Assembly (NCBI GenBank): GCA_041776485.1
Contig: JBHBQE010000012.1
Span: 1 to 22,413, forward strand
Length of the DNA stretch: 22,413 nucleotides
Reading direction: 5' to 3'
Source of the DNA: JBHBQE01 sp041776485
GTDB taxonomy: Bacteria > Bacillota > Clostridia > Lachnospirales > Lachnospiraceae
Shown: positions 8,956 to 15,916 of the stretch, in pieces
Numbering within the stretch: position 1 is the first letter of the stretch
Layout: the number at the start of each line of letters is the position of its first letter
The notes under the pieces: model-generated
What the model saw: the letters and a program-made list of their open reading frames with translations, nothing else
Databases searched by the model: none
What the model was told of the DNA's origin: nothing
Position numbers and translations under genes: made by a program

Positions 8956-10607
8956 TGTTACTTTCCTGTGATAAGCTCAGTAAATCCTTTGGAGATAGAA
9001 TTTTATTTTCAGAGCTTTCCTTTAGTTTGGATAAAAATGAAAGGCTCTGTATTCTTGGTCGCAACGGTTGCGGAAAATCGACTCTTTTAAATATTATTCT
9101 CGGAAATGAGGAATATGATGCCGGTGATATAAAAAAACAGGATGTTAAAATATCCTGTCTGTCACAGGCTCAGGATACAAATGATACCCGCTCCGGTGGT
9201 GAGAAAACCAAGCAGGAAATACAAAGGGTTTTTAATGAAAATCCTTCTATCCTCTTATTGGATGAACCTACAAATCATCTTGATATAGAGGGAATAGAGG
9301 AGTTGGAAAAGAAAATTGCCTCCTTTCGGGGAGGATTAATCTTAGTAAGTCATGACAGGTATTTAATTGATAAATTTGCCACTAAAATTTTAGATTTAAA
9401 TACTGTACCCCATGTTCTCTATTCAGGGAATTATTCTGATTTTTTGGTGAAAAAGTCACAGCTTAAACTTTCAATAGACAATGCCAATAAAAAGCTTGCA
9501 AGTAAAATTTCTCATGAAAAGGAGGTTATCGCAAAGCTGCAATCTTTTAACAGGGAAAAGAGCATTAAAAGAGCTGAAAGCCGTAAAAAGGCTCTGGCAA
9601 AGATGGAGGATTTCACCAAGTTTAATGATGATTCAACTAAAATGAATATTGTACTTTCACCAAGGGTAATTTCCGGTAATGATGTACTTAGCATTTCCCA
9701 TGTATCAAAGGCATATGACAGGGAATTGTTTTCGGATATTTCCTGTAATGTACAAAGGGGAGAGCATATAGGATTAATTGGCAGAAACGGAACCGGAAAA
9801 ACCACATTGTTTAGGCTGATAATGGATATGATTGAAAGTGAATCGGGAGATATTCGTCTAGGTGCCAATGTGAGTATAGGTTATTATGACCAAAACCTTA
9901 ATATATTAAATGAAAATAAATCGATTTATGACGAAATTTCCAATGAATGCGGTGATTTAACGGAAACAGAAATAAGAAACAGCCTGGCGGCATTTTCCTT
10001 TTATAATGATGATGTGTTTAAAACAATAGGTAAGTTATCCGGCGGAGAAAAGGGCAGACTGTCACTATGTAAGCTTATGCTTTCAAATGCAAATTTACTG
10101 TTATTAGATGAGCCAAGCAACCATTTAGATATGGAGTCTAAGGAAATCCTTGAAAAAGCCATTAATAACTATACCGGAACAGTGATTTTTATAAGCCATG
10201 ACAGGTTTTTCTTAAATAGCTGCGCCCATATGATTTGGGAAATTGATGGCTGCACCCTTAGGAATTATGTTGGAAATTATGATTATTATATTAAGAAAAA
10301 GCAGGATTTAATCGATAAGGGGCTAATCAAGCAAAGTCAAATAATATCTGAGGATATATCAAAGCCTGTGAACGAAAACAGGCTGTTGTGGGAAGAGGAA
10401 AAAAGACGTAAGAAGGAGCTTGAGAAGAAAAAAAGAGACGAGCAGAAAACAATGGCAAAGATTGTGGAGCTTGAAAATAAAGTGGCAGAGATTGAAGAAG
10501 AGGAAAGTAAGGTTGAAAATGCCAGTAATTATGTACTTCTAAAAGAGCTAATGGAAGAAAAGGATAGGTTAAGTGCAGAGCTTTTGGAATTGTATAATAA
10601 TTTGTAG
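8955..10607 (+). CDS. ABC-F family ATPase with shortened first nucleotide-binding domain
   Basis: 550 residues, two ATPase domains in one chain and no membrane segments: a soluble ABC-F protein of the kind that acts on ribosomes. NBD1 has Walker A GRNGCGKST (35-43), Q-loop Gln71, signature SGGEK (80-84) and Walker B LLDEPTNHLD (ending Asp110). NBD2 has Walker A GRNGTGKTT (276-284), Gln313, signature SGGEKGR (362-368) and LLDEPSNHLD (ending Asp392). Both catalytic Glu residues are present (104, 386). The interdomain linker (about 165-235), with a basic RAESRKKALAKME segment, resembles YdiF-like housekeeping members. A charged coiled coil ends the protein (about 470-548). The oddity is NBD1, where Q-loop and signature are only 9 residues apart against 49 in NBD2. 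Vga-type resistance ABC-Fs show a similar short NBD1, but the linker here does not look like theirs, so a resistance role is not assigned. Confidence 0.9.
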   Translation: MLLSCDKLSKSFGDRILFSELSFSLDKNERLCILGRNGCGKSTLLNIILGNEEYDAGDIKKQDVKISCLSQAQDTNDTRSGGEKTKQEIQRVFNENPSILLLDEPTNHLDIEGIEELEKKIASFRGGLILVSHDRYLIDKFATKILDLNTVPHVLYSGNYSDFLVKKSQLKLSIDNANKKLASKISHEKEVIAKLQSFNREKSIKRAESRKKALAKMEDFTKFNDDSTKMNIVLSPRVISGNDVLSISHVSKAYDRELFSDISCNVQRGEHIGLIGRNGTGKTTLFRLIMDMIESESGDIRLGANVSIGYYDQNLNILNENKSIYDEISNECGDLTETEIRNSLAAFSFYNDDVFKTIGKLSGGEKGRLSLCKLMLSNANLLLLDEPSNHLDMESKEILEKAINNYTGTVIFISHDRFFLNSCAHMIWEIDGCTLRNYVGNYDYYIKKKQDLIDKGLIKQSQIISEDISKPVNENRLLWEEEKRRKKELEKKKRDEQKTMAKIVELENKVAEIEEEESKVENASNYVLLKELMEEKDRLSAELLELYNNL

Positions 10608-10657
10608 TCTGCGGTCTTAGGGCAATACGGTAAATTTAATATAGAATTGAGCGTAAA

Positions 10658-11533
10658 ATGGACGAATTAGTTAGAGCAATTGCAGCAAATGCACAGATAA
10701 GAGCCTTTGCAGTTACAAGTACACAAATGGTGGAATATGCCAGGAAAGCCCACAATACATCTCCTGTTGTAACAGCCACCTTAGGGCGGCTTATGAGCGG
10801 TGCTTCTATGATGGGAAGTATGCTTAAGGGGGAGTCGGATATACTTACATTGCAGGTTACAGGTGACGGAGCCGTGGGCGGCTTGGTTGTTACAGCGGAT
10901 AATATAGGCAATGTAAAGGGATATGCCAATAATCCTCAGGCAATGTGTCCTGTTAGTGCAACAGGTAAGCTGGATGTGGGAAATATTGTTGGCAATGGGG
11001 TTTTACATGTTATTAAGGACATGGGGCTTAAAGAACCTTATAGCTCCAAAATAGAGCTTGTCACCGGAGAAATAGGCGATGATCTGTCTGCATATTTTAT
11101 TCAGTCGGAACAGACACCTTCTGTTGTGGGGCTTGGGGTTTTAATGAATAAAAATAATACGGTAAGGTGCTCGGGAGGATTTATTATACAGGCTATGCCC
11201 TTTGCAGATAATGATATAATAGAAAAACTTGAGGAAAAAGCCGGTCAAATAACCTCTGTTACCTCGTTATTGGATACAGGCATGCATGCAGAGGAGCTTT
11301 TAGTACATTTGCTGGGTGATATGGATGTGGAAATTACAGATAAACACAATATTTCTTTTAAGTGTAACTGTTCGAAGGGCAGAGTTGAGAAGGTTCTTAT
11401 AAGCATGGGAAAAACTCAGCTTGAGGAATTAATAGCGGATAATGAGGATATTGAGCTAAACTGTCAATTCTGTGGTAAAAAATATAAATTTTCTTCCGCA
11501 GAAATCAGGGATAATTTTATTGATAAAATATAA
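10658..11533 (+). CDS. hslO: Hsp33 redox-regulated molecular chaperone
   Basis: 291 residues. Hsp33 holds unfolding proteins under oxidative stress and is switched on when its zinc-bound cysteines oxidise. The N-terminal core contains the family stretches RAFAVTST and GRLMSGASMMGSMLKG and the glycine-rich LQVTGDGAVGGLVV. The C-terminal zinc switch is intact as CxC (Cys236, Cys238) and CxxC (Cys269, Cys272). The start at 10658 gives the normal N-terminus (DELVRAIA), although the ribosome binding site is weak. It is the last gene of the leuS-icd-ABC-F run, 50 nt after the ABC-F gene. No clear terminator follows; the sequence passes straight into the decayed mobile-element region. Confidence 0.95.
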   Translation: MDELVRAIAANAQIRAFAVTSTQMVEYARKAHNTSPVVTATLGRLMSGASMMGSMLKGESDILTLQVTGDGAVGGLVVTADNIGNVKGYANNPQAMCPVSATGKLDVGNIVGNGVLHVIKDMGLKEPYSSKIELVTGEIGDDLSAYFIQSEQTPSVVGLGVLMNKNNTVRCSGGFIIQAMPFADNDIIEKLEEKAGQITSVTSLLDTGMHAEELLVHLLGDMDVEITDKHNISFKCNCSKGRVEKVLISMGKTQLEELIADNEDIELNCQFCGKKYKFSSAEIRDNFIDKI

Positions 11534-11597
11534 TTGACCGAGTTCTTTGAGCGAGGGATACTTATTGACCTTTAGCCAAGAAATGAGAGGTGATTTC

Positions 11598-11843
11598 GTG
11601 TCTAAGATGAACGTTTAAGGTTCAGAAATCAGTATTATTGCCATAGAGAACAGGGATTATATTTCTTTGACAGATATGGTTAGAAATATTGAAAATGGAG
11701 TGGCTTTAATTGAGAAATGGCTTAGAAATAAAAATACGATAGAATTTTTAGGGATTTGGGAGGAAATGTATAATCCAAATTTTAATTTCCCCGAATTCGA
11801 GGGAATTAAAAATGAAGCAGGCTTTAACCGATTTATGGAATGA
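11598..11843 (+). pseudogene. KilA-N domain gene remnant (early stop, truncated 3' end)
   Basis: The GTG at 11598, preceded by GAGAGGTG, starts a frame that reads six codons and then meets TAA at 11616-11618. The same frame continues open from 11619 to the TGA at 11841-11843 and encodes a recognisable KilA-N domain: DYISLTDMVR, then EKWLRNKNTIEFLGIWEEM, then NPNF and NEAGFNRF. KilA-N is a DNA-binding domain common in phages and mobile elements. The usual second half of the domain (the W-I-E-T and YGGT region) is absent, because the homology stops at NEAGFNRF and integrase sequence begins. So the gene carries one nonsense codon plus a 3' deletion/fusion. Readthrough or an internal start cannot be excluded, but a functional product is unlikely. 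Confidence 0.75.
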
Positions 11844-12210
11844 ATGAAACAGTTCCGGAAGATTACAAGCCATTATCGTTAGTGTGCTTAAGAGAGGACG
11901 GCGCTTATGAATCGCCGGGCACGGTCAGTCTTGTTTGCAAAAGTGCCAAGAAGATAAAGGGGCTTGAAGATTTTCATTTTCACACTCTAAGACATACCTT
12001 TACAAGCAATCTGCTAACTTATGTTATGGAGCGGCACCGAAAGAAGTTCAGGAGCTACTTGGACATGTTGATGTAAGCACTACAATGAATATCTATGCTC
12101 ACGCCTTCAAGGGAGGCAAAACAAACATCAACAAAGCTGTTAGACCATGCGATGGGAATGGATTAAACAAAAAGGTGGGAAGATTAGGTAGAGATAAATC
12201 TAATATATAA
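11840..12210 (+). pseudogene. Tyrosine recombinase (integrase) C-terminal remnant, frameshifted
   Basis: The C-terminal catalytic part of a phage/ICE-type tyrosine recombinase is spread over two frames. From 11840 the first frame gives LVCLREDGAYESPGTV and then FHFHTLRHTFTSNLLTY, with the HxxR catalytic motif. After 12028 the protein continues in another frame as GAAPKEVQELLGH, then VDVSTTMNIYAHAF, with the second catalytic His and the Tyr nucleophile, ending at TAA 12208-12210. The break is an exact duplication of TTATG (12019-12023 and 12024-12028); removing one copy restores a single open frame with the expected TYGAAPKEV sequence. The N-terminal arm- and core-binding domains are missing, replaced by the KilA-N remnant. 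Sampled G+C (up to about 55%) exceeds that of the neighbouring genes, consistent with foreign origin. Confidence 0.85.
12019..12028 (+). repeat. 5-bp tandem duplication (TTATG x2) causing the integrase frameshift
   Basis: Two adjacent TTATG copies lie exactly where the integrase frame changes. Deleting either copy rejoins the two halves of the catalytic domain without loss of any conserved residue. A replication-slippage or end-joining scar explains it best. It could also be the footprint of an excised transposon with a 5-bp target duplication. Confidence 0.8.
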
Positions 12211-12288
12211 GAAAAGAGGGTGTTCATATATACAATGTACAGGTTTACCGTCTGACAATAAAAAATTTTATACATTTTTAAGAAAATA

Positions 12289-12317
12289 TTGACAATATAA
12301 ATACCTGAGCATATAAT
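12289..12317 (+). promoter_or_regulatory. Perfect-consensus sigma-A promoter upstream of the B12 riboswitch
   Basis: TTGACA (12289-12294), a 17-nt spacer, then TATAAT (12312-12317): both hexamers and the spacing match the housekeeping consensus exactly. Transcription should begin near 12324, about 30 nt before the riboswitch, giving a leader of roughly 430 nt before the lipoprotein gene. A full-consensus promoter in front of an attenuator fits constitutive initiation with control left to the riboswitch. Confidence 0.88.
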
Positions 12318-12350
12318 CAAATTAGAGATATGTCTTTGTATTAATTAAAA

Positions 12351-12562
12351 TTGAATATGTATAGGCTGTGCGTTTGCTTGGATTTACACATGAATTTTGT
12401 TTGTCTGAGCACTAAGATGGAAGTAGGTTAGATTCCTACACGGTCCCGCCACTGTGTTAGATAGCGATGTCTTGTTGCCTTATTATATAGGGCAGACCAC
12501 TGATAGTAATATTGGGAAGGTGAAGAAGTAGCGATGATTCTTAAGTCAGGATACATGCGTAT
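12351..12562 (+). promoter_or_regulatory. Cobalamin (B12) riboswitch
   Basis: The conserved core is plain. AAGATGGAAGTAGG (from 12414) leads to GATTCCTAC and then CGGTCCCGCCACTGT (12441-12455), which includes the B12-box GCCACTG. The 3' conserved element AAGTCAGGATACATGC (12543-12558) follows after a variable region containing a GGGCAGACCACTG stretch. The closing helix can form between ATGTAT (12357-12362) and ATACAT (12551-12556). This is the layout of the Rfam cobalamin family, whose ligands are adenosylcobalamin or related corrinoids. The intrinsic terminator 60 nt downstream suggests transcription attenuation: bound ligand would stop expression of the genes from 12756 onward. Outer boundaries are approximate. 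Confidence 0.93.
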
Positions 12563-12611
12563 AGTGTCATAAACTTGTATTTGTTAACGAGCGATTAACC
12601 AAGATTTTCTT

Positions 12612-12629
12612 ACAGTAAATACGGACTGT
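12612..12629 (+). promoter_or_regulatory. Possible anti-terminator pairing
   Basis: ACAGT (12612-12616) is complementary to ACTGT (12625-12629), which lies inside the 5' arm of the terminator. The alternative hairpin, extendable by two U-G pairs, would disrupt the terminator stem, as expected for an on-state. It is short, so this is tentative. Confidence 0.35.
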
Positions 12630-12655
12630 GGAGCATTGCCTCTGCAGTCCTTTTT
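12623..12655 (+). terminator. Intrinsic terminator of the B12 leader
   Basis: GGACTGTGGAG (12623-12633) pairs with CTCTGCAGTCC (12640-12650) over 11 positions including two G-U wobbles, closing a 6-nt loop, and is followed at once by TTTTT (12651-12655). It lies between the riboswitch and the first gene of the cluster, so it is probably the expression platform rather than a gene-end terminator. Confidence 0.88.
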
Positions 12656-12755
12656 ATATCAAGTTTAAGCTTGGTTTAGCACGGGTTTTGCGGTATAGCA
12701 TACTTTCTAAAACACTATTTAAGCATAAAGCTCAGTATAAGGAAGAAAGCCGGAT

Positions 12756-13760
12756 ATGAAAGAAAATTTGCATAAATTTAATAAAATAAATAAAATCACT
12801 GCCATTATTTTAGTATTGGCATTTTTATATTCAGCTTTCGGCTGCACTGCCTTAAAAGAAGATAAAGCAAAACCTGAAGTAAAACCTGATGAAAAGCTTA
12901 TTTCCTGTATAAATTATTTGTATTCCATAGATAAAAAGCCGACTGATTACCGTCCGGAGTATGATTGGAATGTTATGTTGCTTTCTTATAAGCAGTCGGA
13001 GTTTGAGGATATATATGCTGAATATTGCAATAATCATATTGAACAGCTAAAGGAGCATTTAGTTGAAAATGAGGGGAAAATAGATGATGACAGACCCACA
13101 AATTATGCTAAGACCGCTATTATGCTTAAACAGGCAGGGTATGATCCGACTGATTTTTATGGATATAATCTTCTTCTTCCCTTAGATGATGATGAGGAAG
13201 TGGTACAGCAGGGGCTTAATGCCGAAACTTACGCTTTGATTGCTTCCAACTACTGCGGATACAAATTGGAAAACGAGGAGCTGTATTACTATGATTTGTT
13301 AAATCACATTACAGATAGAGAAGATTATGAAGAGGATGAAATAATTGATTATGAGGCAATGGCTATTTATGCTCTGTCTTATTATACATATATGCCGGAT
13401 ACCTTGGTGGGTATTGATATTGCCTTTGAAAGAATGGCTGATGTTCAGGAGGATGACGGAAGCTTCTCAAATGCCGAGTCTACGGCTCAATTAATCATAG
13501 CCTTATCCTCACTTGGAATAGACGTTACAGAGTATGAGCTTTTTATTAAAGACGGAAATTCCTTAATGGACGGGCTTTTAGGATATTCCTATGAGGACGG
13601 TTTTATGCATGTTAAGTCCAAGGAAAAAATAGATGGCATAGCAACACAGCAAGGGGCATTGGCTCTTGTTTCACAGGAAAATTTATCCCAAAACGGACTT
13701 TTCCCTAAAGCTGATGAAACTATGGTACAGTCAGATACAGCTTATACAGAGTCTCCATAG
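12756..13760 (+). CDS. Lipoprotein with intrinsic-factor-like alpha/alpha-toroid (prenyltransferase/terpenoid-cyclase fold)
   Basis: 334 residues. A basic N-terminus and a hydrophobic stretch end in SAFGC, giving a probable lipidated Cys30 (lipobox slightly atypical). The rest resembles the helical toroid of bacterial surface proteins related to the alpha domain of intrinsic factor and transcobalamin: TNYAKTAIMLKQAGYDPTDF, then LNAETYALIAS, DYEAMAIYALSYY, DDGSFSNAESTAQLIIALSS (around 233-252) and GIATQQGALALV. In the family the E-S-T-A-Q motif lies close to the ligand-binding face. AAGGAAG (12739-12745) precedes the ATG. It is the first gene after the B12 riboswitch, and its proposed partner domain (DUF4430) is encoded four genes downstream. 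I infer that it binds a corrinoid at the cell surface, which has not been shown. The ending may be frameshifted (see findings). Confidence 0.85.
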   Translation: MKENLHKFNKINKITAIILVLAFLYSAFGCTALKEDKAKPEVKPDEKLISCINYLYSIDKKPTDYRPEYDWNVMLLSYKQSEFEDIYAEYCNNHIEQLKEHLVENEGKIDDDRPTNYAKTAIMLKQAGYDPTDFYGYNLLLPLDDDEEVVQQGLNAETYALIASNYCGYKLENEELYYYDLLNHITDREDYEEDEIIDYEAMAIYALSYYTYMPDTLVGIDIAFERMADVQEDDGSFSNAESTAQLIIALSSLGIDVTEYELFIKDGNSLMDGLLGYSYEDGFMHVKSKEKIDGIATQQGALALVSQENLSQNGLFPKADETMVQSDTAYTESP

Positions 13761-13884
13761 AGGAAACTGATGCTAAAAAGCCTTGGGAAAAGCCCCACAG
13801 GAAGATAATTAAAGCAAAAGAAATGTAAAATAAAAGTAGTTTAAAAAGCACATACAAGACAAAAAGGAATTGACAGGAAAAATT

Positions 13885-14817
13885 ATGAGAAAAGATTTTG
13901 AACAGATTAAAAATGAAATTAAAAAAGCCATTGTCGGCAAGGACGAGATAATTGATAAGGTCTTAACGGCAATTTTAGCAAAGGGACATATCCTTTTGGA
14001 GGATATTCCCGGTGTGGGAAAGACCACATTGGCTTTGGCATTTAGTAAGGCTTTGGGACTTGAATTTAAGAGGGTACAGTTTACGCCCGATGTGGTTCCC
14101 TCGGATATTGTTGGGTTTTCCATGTACAGCAAGGAAAAGGACGAATTTAGATATATGCCGGGAGCCTGTATGTGCAATTTCCTTTTGGCAGATGAAATCA
14201 ACAGAACCTCCAGTAAAACCCAATCAGCCCTTTTAGAGGTAATGCAGGAGGGAAAGGTTACAGTTGACGGTAAAAACTATGAAATACCTGCGCCCTTTGT
14301 GGTGGTAGCCACGCAAAATCCGGTGGGATCCTTAGGAACGCAAATGCTTCCGGAAGCATCTTTGGACAGATTTATGATACAAACCTCTATGGGATACCCA
14401 TCCAAGGAGGCTCAAATAGAACTAATGGAAAACAGAGGTTTTTTTGACCCTCTTGAAAGCGTAAATTATGTTTTAAGCGCCTCTGAATTTTTGAATTTAC
14501 AATCACAGGTCAATAATGTATATGTTGACACAAAAATTTTGCTGTATATAAGCGAGCTTTTGGAAAAAACAAGAGAAAATGCTCTTATAAGACTTGGAAT
14601 AAGCCCCAGAGGCGGTCTTTCCATTATGAATATGGCGAAGGCAAATGCATTTGTTAATGAAAGGGATTATGTGGTTCCGGAGGATATACAGGAGCATTTC
14701 CTTGATTTATGCCGACATAGAATTTTAATGGACAATAAGGCAATGATGGGCGGCAATAAAAACAAAGATGATATATTAAAGGATATATTGTCGGATATTA
14801 CTGCTCCGGTTTTATAG
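13885..14817 (+). CDS. MoxR-family AAA+ ATPase
   Basis: 310 residues from ATG 13885, a normal MoxR length. Walker A is PGVGKT at 42-47, Walker B is LLADEINR (100-107, with Asp103 and Glu104). The conserved FTPDVVPSDIVG, SALLEVMQEG and VVATQNP (sensor 1 region) motifs follow, then the C-terminal lid with SPRGGLSIMNMAKA. MoxR ATPases act as chaperone-like partners of VWA/DUF58 proteins in assembly or activation of other complexes. An in-frame TTG at 13870 could also start translation, but it sits directly on the AAAAAGGAA motif; ATG 13885 has AGGAAA at a sensible distance. DUF58 and transglutaminase-like genes follow, the classic MoxR neighbourhood. No terminator separates it from the lipoprotein gene 124 nt upstream. 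Confidence 0.93.
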   Translation: MRKDFEQIKNEIKKAIVGKDEIIDKVLTAILAKGHILLEDIPGVGKTTLALAFSKALGLEFKRVQFTPDVVPSDIVGFSMYSKEKDEFRYMPGACMCNFLLADEINRTSSKTQSALLEVMQEGKVTVDGKNYEIPAPFVVVATQNPVGSLGTQMLPEASLDRFMIQTSMGYPSKEAQIELMENRGFFDPLESVNYVLSASEFLNLQSQVNNVYVDTKILLYISELLEKTRENALIRLGISPRGGLSIMNMAKANAFVNERDYVVPEDIQEHFLDLCRHRILMDNKAMMGGNKNKDDILKDILSDITAPVL

Positions 14818-14830
14818 GCGCTTACGGAAT

Positions 14831-15916
14831 ATGAAGCATAAAACTATGAGCGTAAAACATGTTTTTGCATGGATTATATATGTAATTCTGCTGACTTTAA
14901 TATATATTTTGCTGAAAAGTCCGTTGCATTATATCATACCAGGCTTTTTGATATTTTTAACAATTTTAGAGCTGATATCAAGATCAGTTTTTGCAAAGAA
15001 TATAAACTTTGATATGGAGGTATCGGGAAATAACGAAAAGAAATCGGCTGCCGCAGTAAAGCTTATATGCAGTAATAAAAGTATTTTGCCTGCAATATTT
15101 TTAGAGTCAGAAATTGAAATAAAAAACTTATTAAACGGTGAAAAAAAGAGGATAACCTCAGTATTTGGTATTTTCCCTAAGGGAAAGGAAACGGTCGGAT
15201 TTAATATGGTACCTGACCAATGCGGTTGTATAAGGGTATCGGTAAATTATATAAAAAAAGGAGGATTTTTAGGGATATTTAAGGAGGAATTGGAACAGTC
15301 CTTTATTCCTTTAAGCTGTAATTATATAGTTTTTCCGGATATATCAGAAATTGCCGTAGATAGGGAAAAAATATATTCCTACAGTATGGAAAGTTTCAAA
15401 TATTCTAATGTTAAAACAGGAAACGACCCGGGAGAAATATTTGGAATTAGAGATTATCAGCCAAATGACAGCTTAAAAGCAATTCACTGGAAGCTGTCGG
15501 AAAAGATGGACAATCTTGTTATAAGACAGATGGGTTATCCTGTGGACAACGATATATTGATTATTTTGGACAAGTTTCATTCAAGCATTGAAAAAGACAA
15601 AATAGAACGACTTACAGAGATTTTGTTTTCACTATCAAGCAGCCTTGCCGGAGATACTGTTAAGCACGATATAGGCTGGTATGACAGTGATACCGGAGAG
15701 TTTACGGTGGAAACTGTACAATCCTTGGCAGAATGGCTTACAAAATGTGTAAAAACACTGTCAGCCCCCAATCTTATATACGATGGAAGTTCAAGTATAA
15801 GCTTGTATTTACAGACAGAGAATAAAAAGGAATATTCGAATTATATAATAATAAGTAATGATTTTAAAGATAGAGATTTGCTTTTAGGTTATGGAAATAT
15901 TATTGAATTTTCATGA
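14831..15916 (+). CDS. DUF58 domain membrane protein
   Basis: 361 residues. Two hydrophobic helices near the N-terminus (about 10-30 and 32-52) form a hairpin anchor. A beta-rich region follows, then the DUF58 hallmark GNDPGEIFGIRDYQPND (197-213), continuing into IHWKLSEK. A VWA-like ILIILDK strand comes next, but without a full MIDAS DxSxS. DUF58 proteins are almost always encoded beside MoxR ATPases and are thought to work with them; their molecular role is unclear. The start is 13 nt after the MoxR stop, and the 3' end overlaps the transglutaminase-like gene by 26 nt, which argues for one transcript and coupled translation. Confidence 0.92.
   Translation: MKHKTMSVKHVFAWIIYVILLTLIYILLKSPLHYIIPGFLIFLTILELISRSVFAKNINFDMEVSGNNEKKSAAAVKLICSNKSILPAIFLESEIEIKNLLNGEKKRITSVFGIFPKGKETVGFNMVPDQCGCIRVSVNYIKKGGFLGIFKEELEQSFIPLSCNYIVFPDISEIAVDREKIYSYSMESFKYSNVKTGNDPGEIFGIRDYQPNDSLKAIHWKLSEKMDNLVIRQMGYPVDNDILIILDKFHSSIEKDKIERLTEILFSLSSSLAGDTVKHDIGWYDSDTGEFTVETVQSLAEWLTKCVKTLSAPNLIYDGSSSISLYLQTENKKEYSNYIIISNDFKDRDLLLGYGNIIEFS

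Noticed and set aside
11840..12076. The 78-residue open frame as an intact small gene
   Set aside because: Its last ~18 residues are a frameshift artefact of the TTATG duplication; the true continuation lies in another frame up to 12210.
12671..12699. TTGGTT-17-TATAGC as a second promoter after the riboswitch terminator
   Set aside because: Only 3/6 and 4/6 matches; it would bypass the riboswitch and there is no supporting element.
13778..13800. Hairpin TGGG/CCCA after the lipoprotein gene as a terminator
   Set aside because: The stem is only 4 bp and no T-run follows.
13870..13898. TTG start for MoxR and a TTGACA promoter box at 13870
   Set aside because: The TTG is too close to the purine-rich motif, the extra five residues are not family-like, and no acceptable -10 box lies 16-18 nt after the TTGACA.
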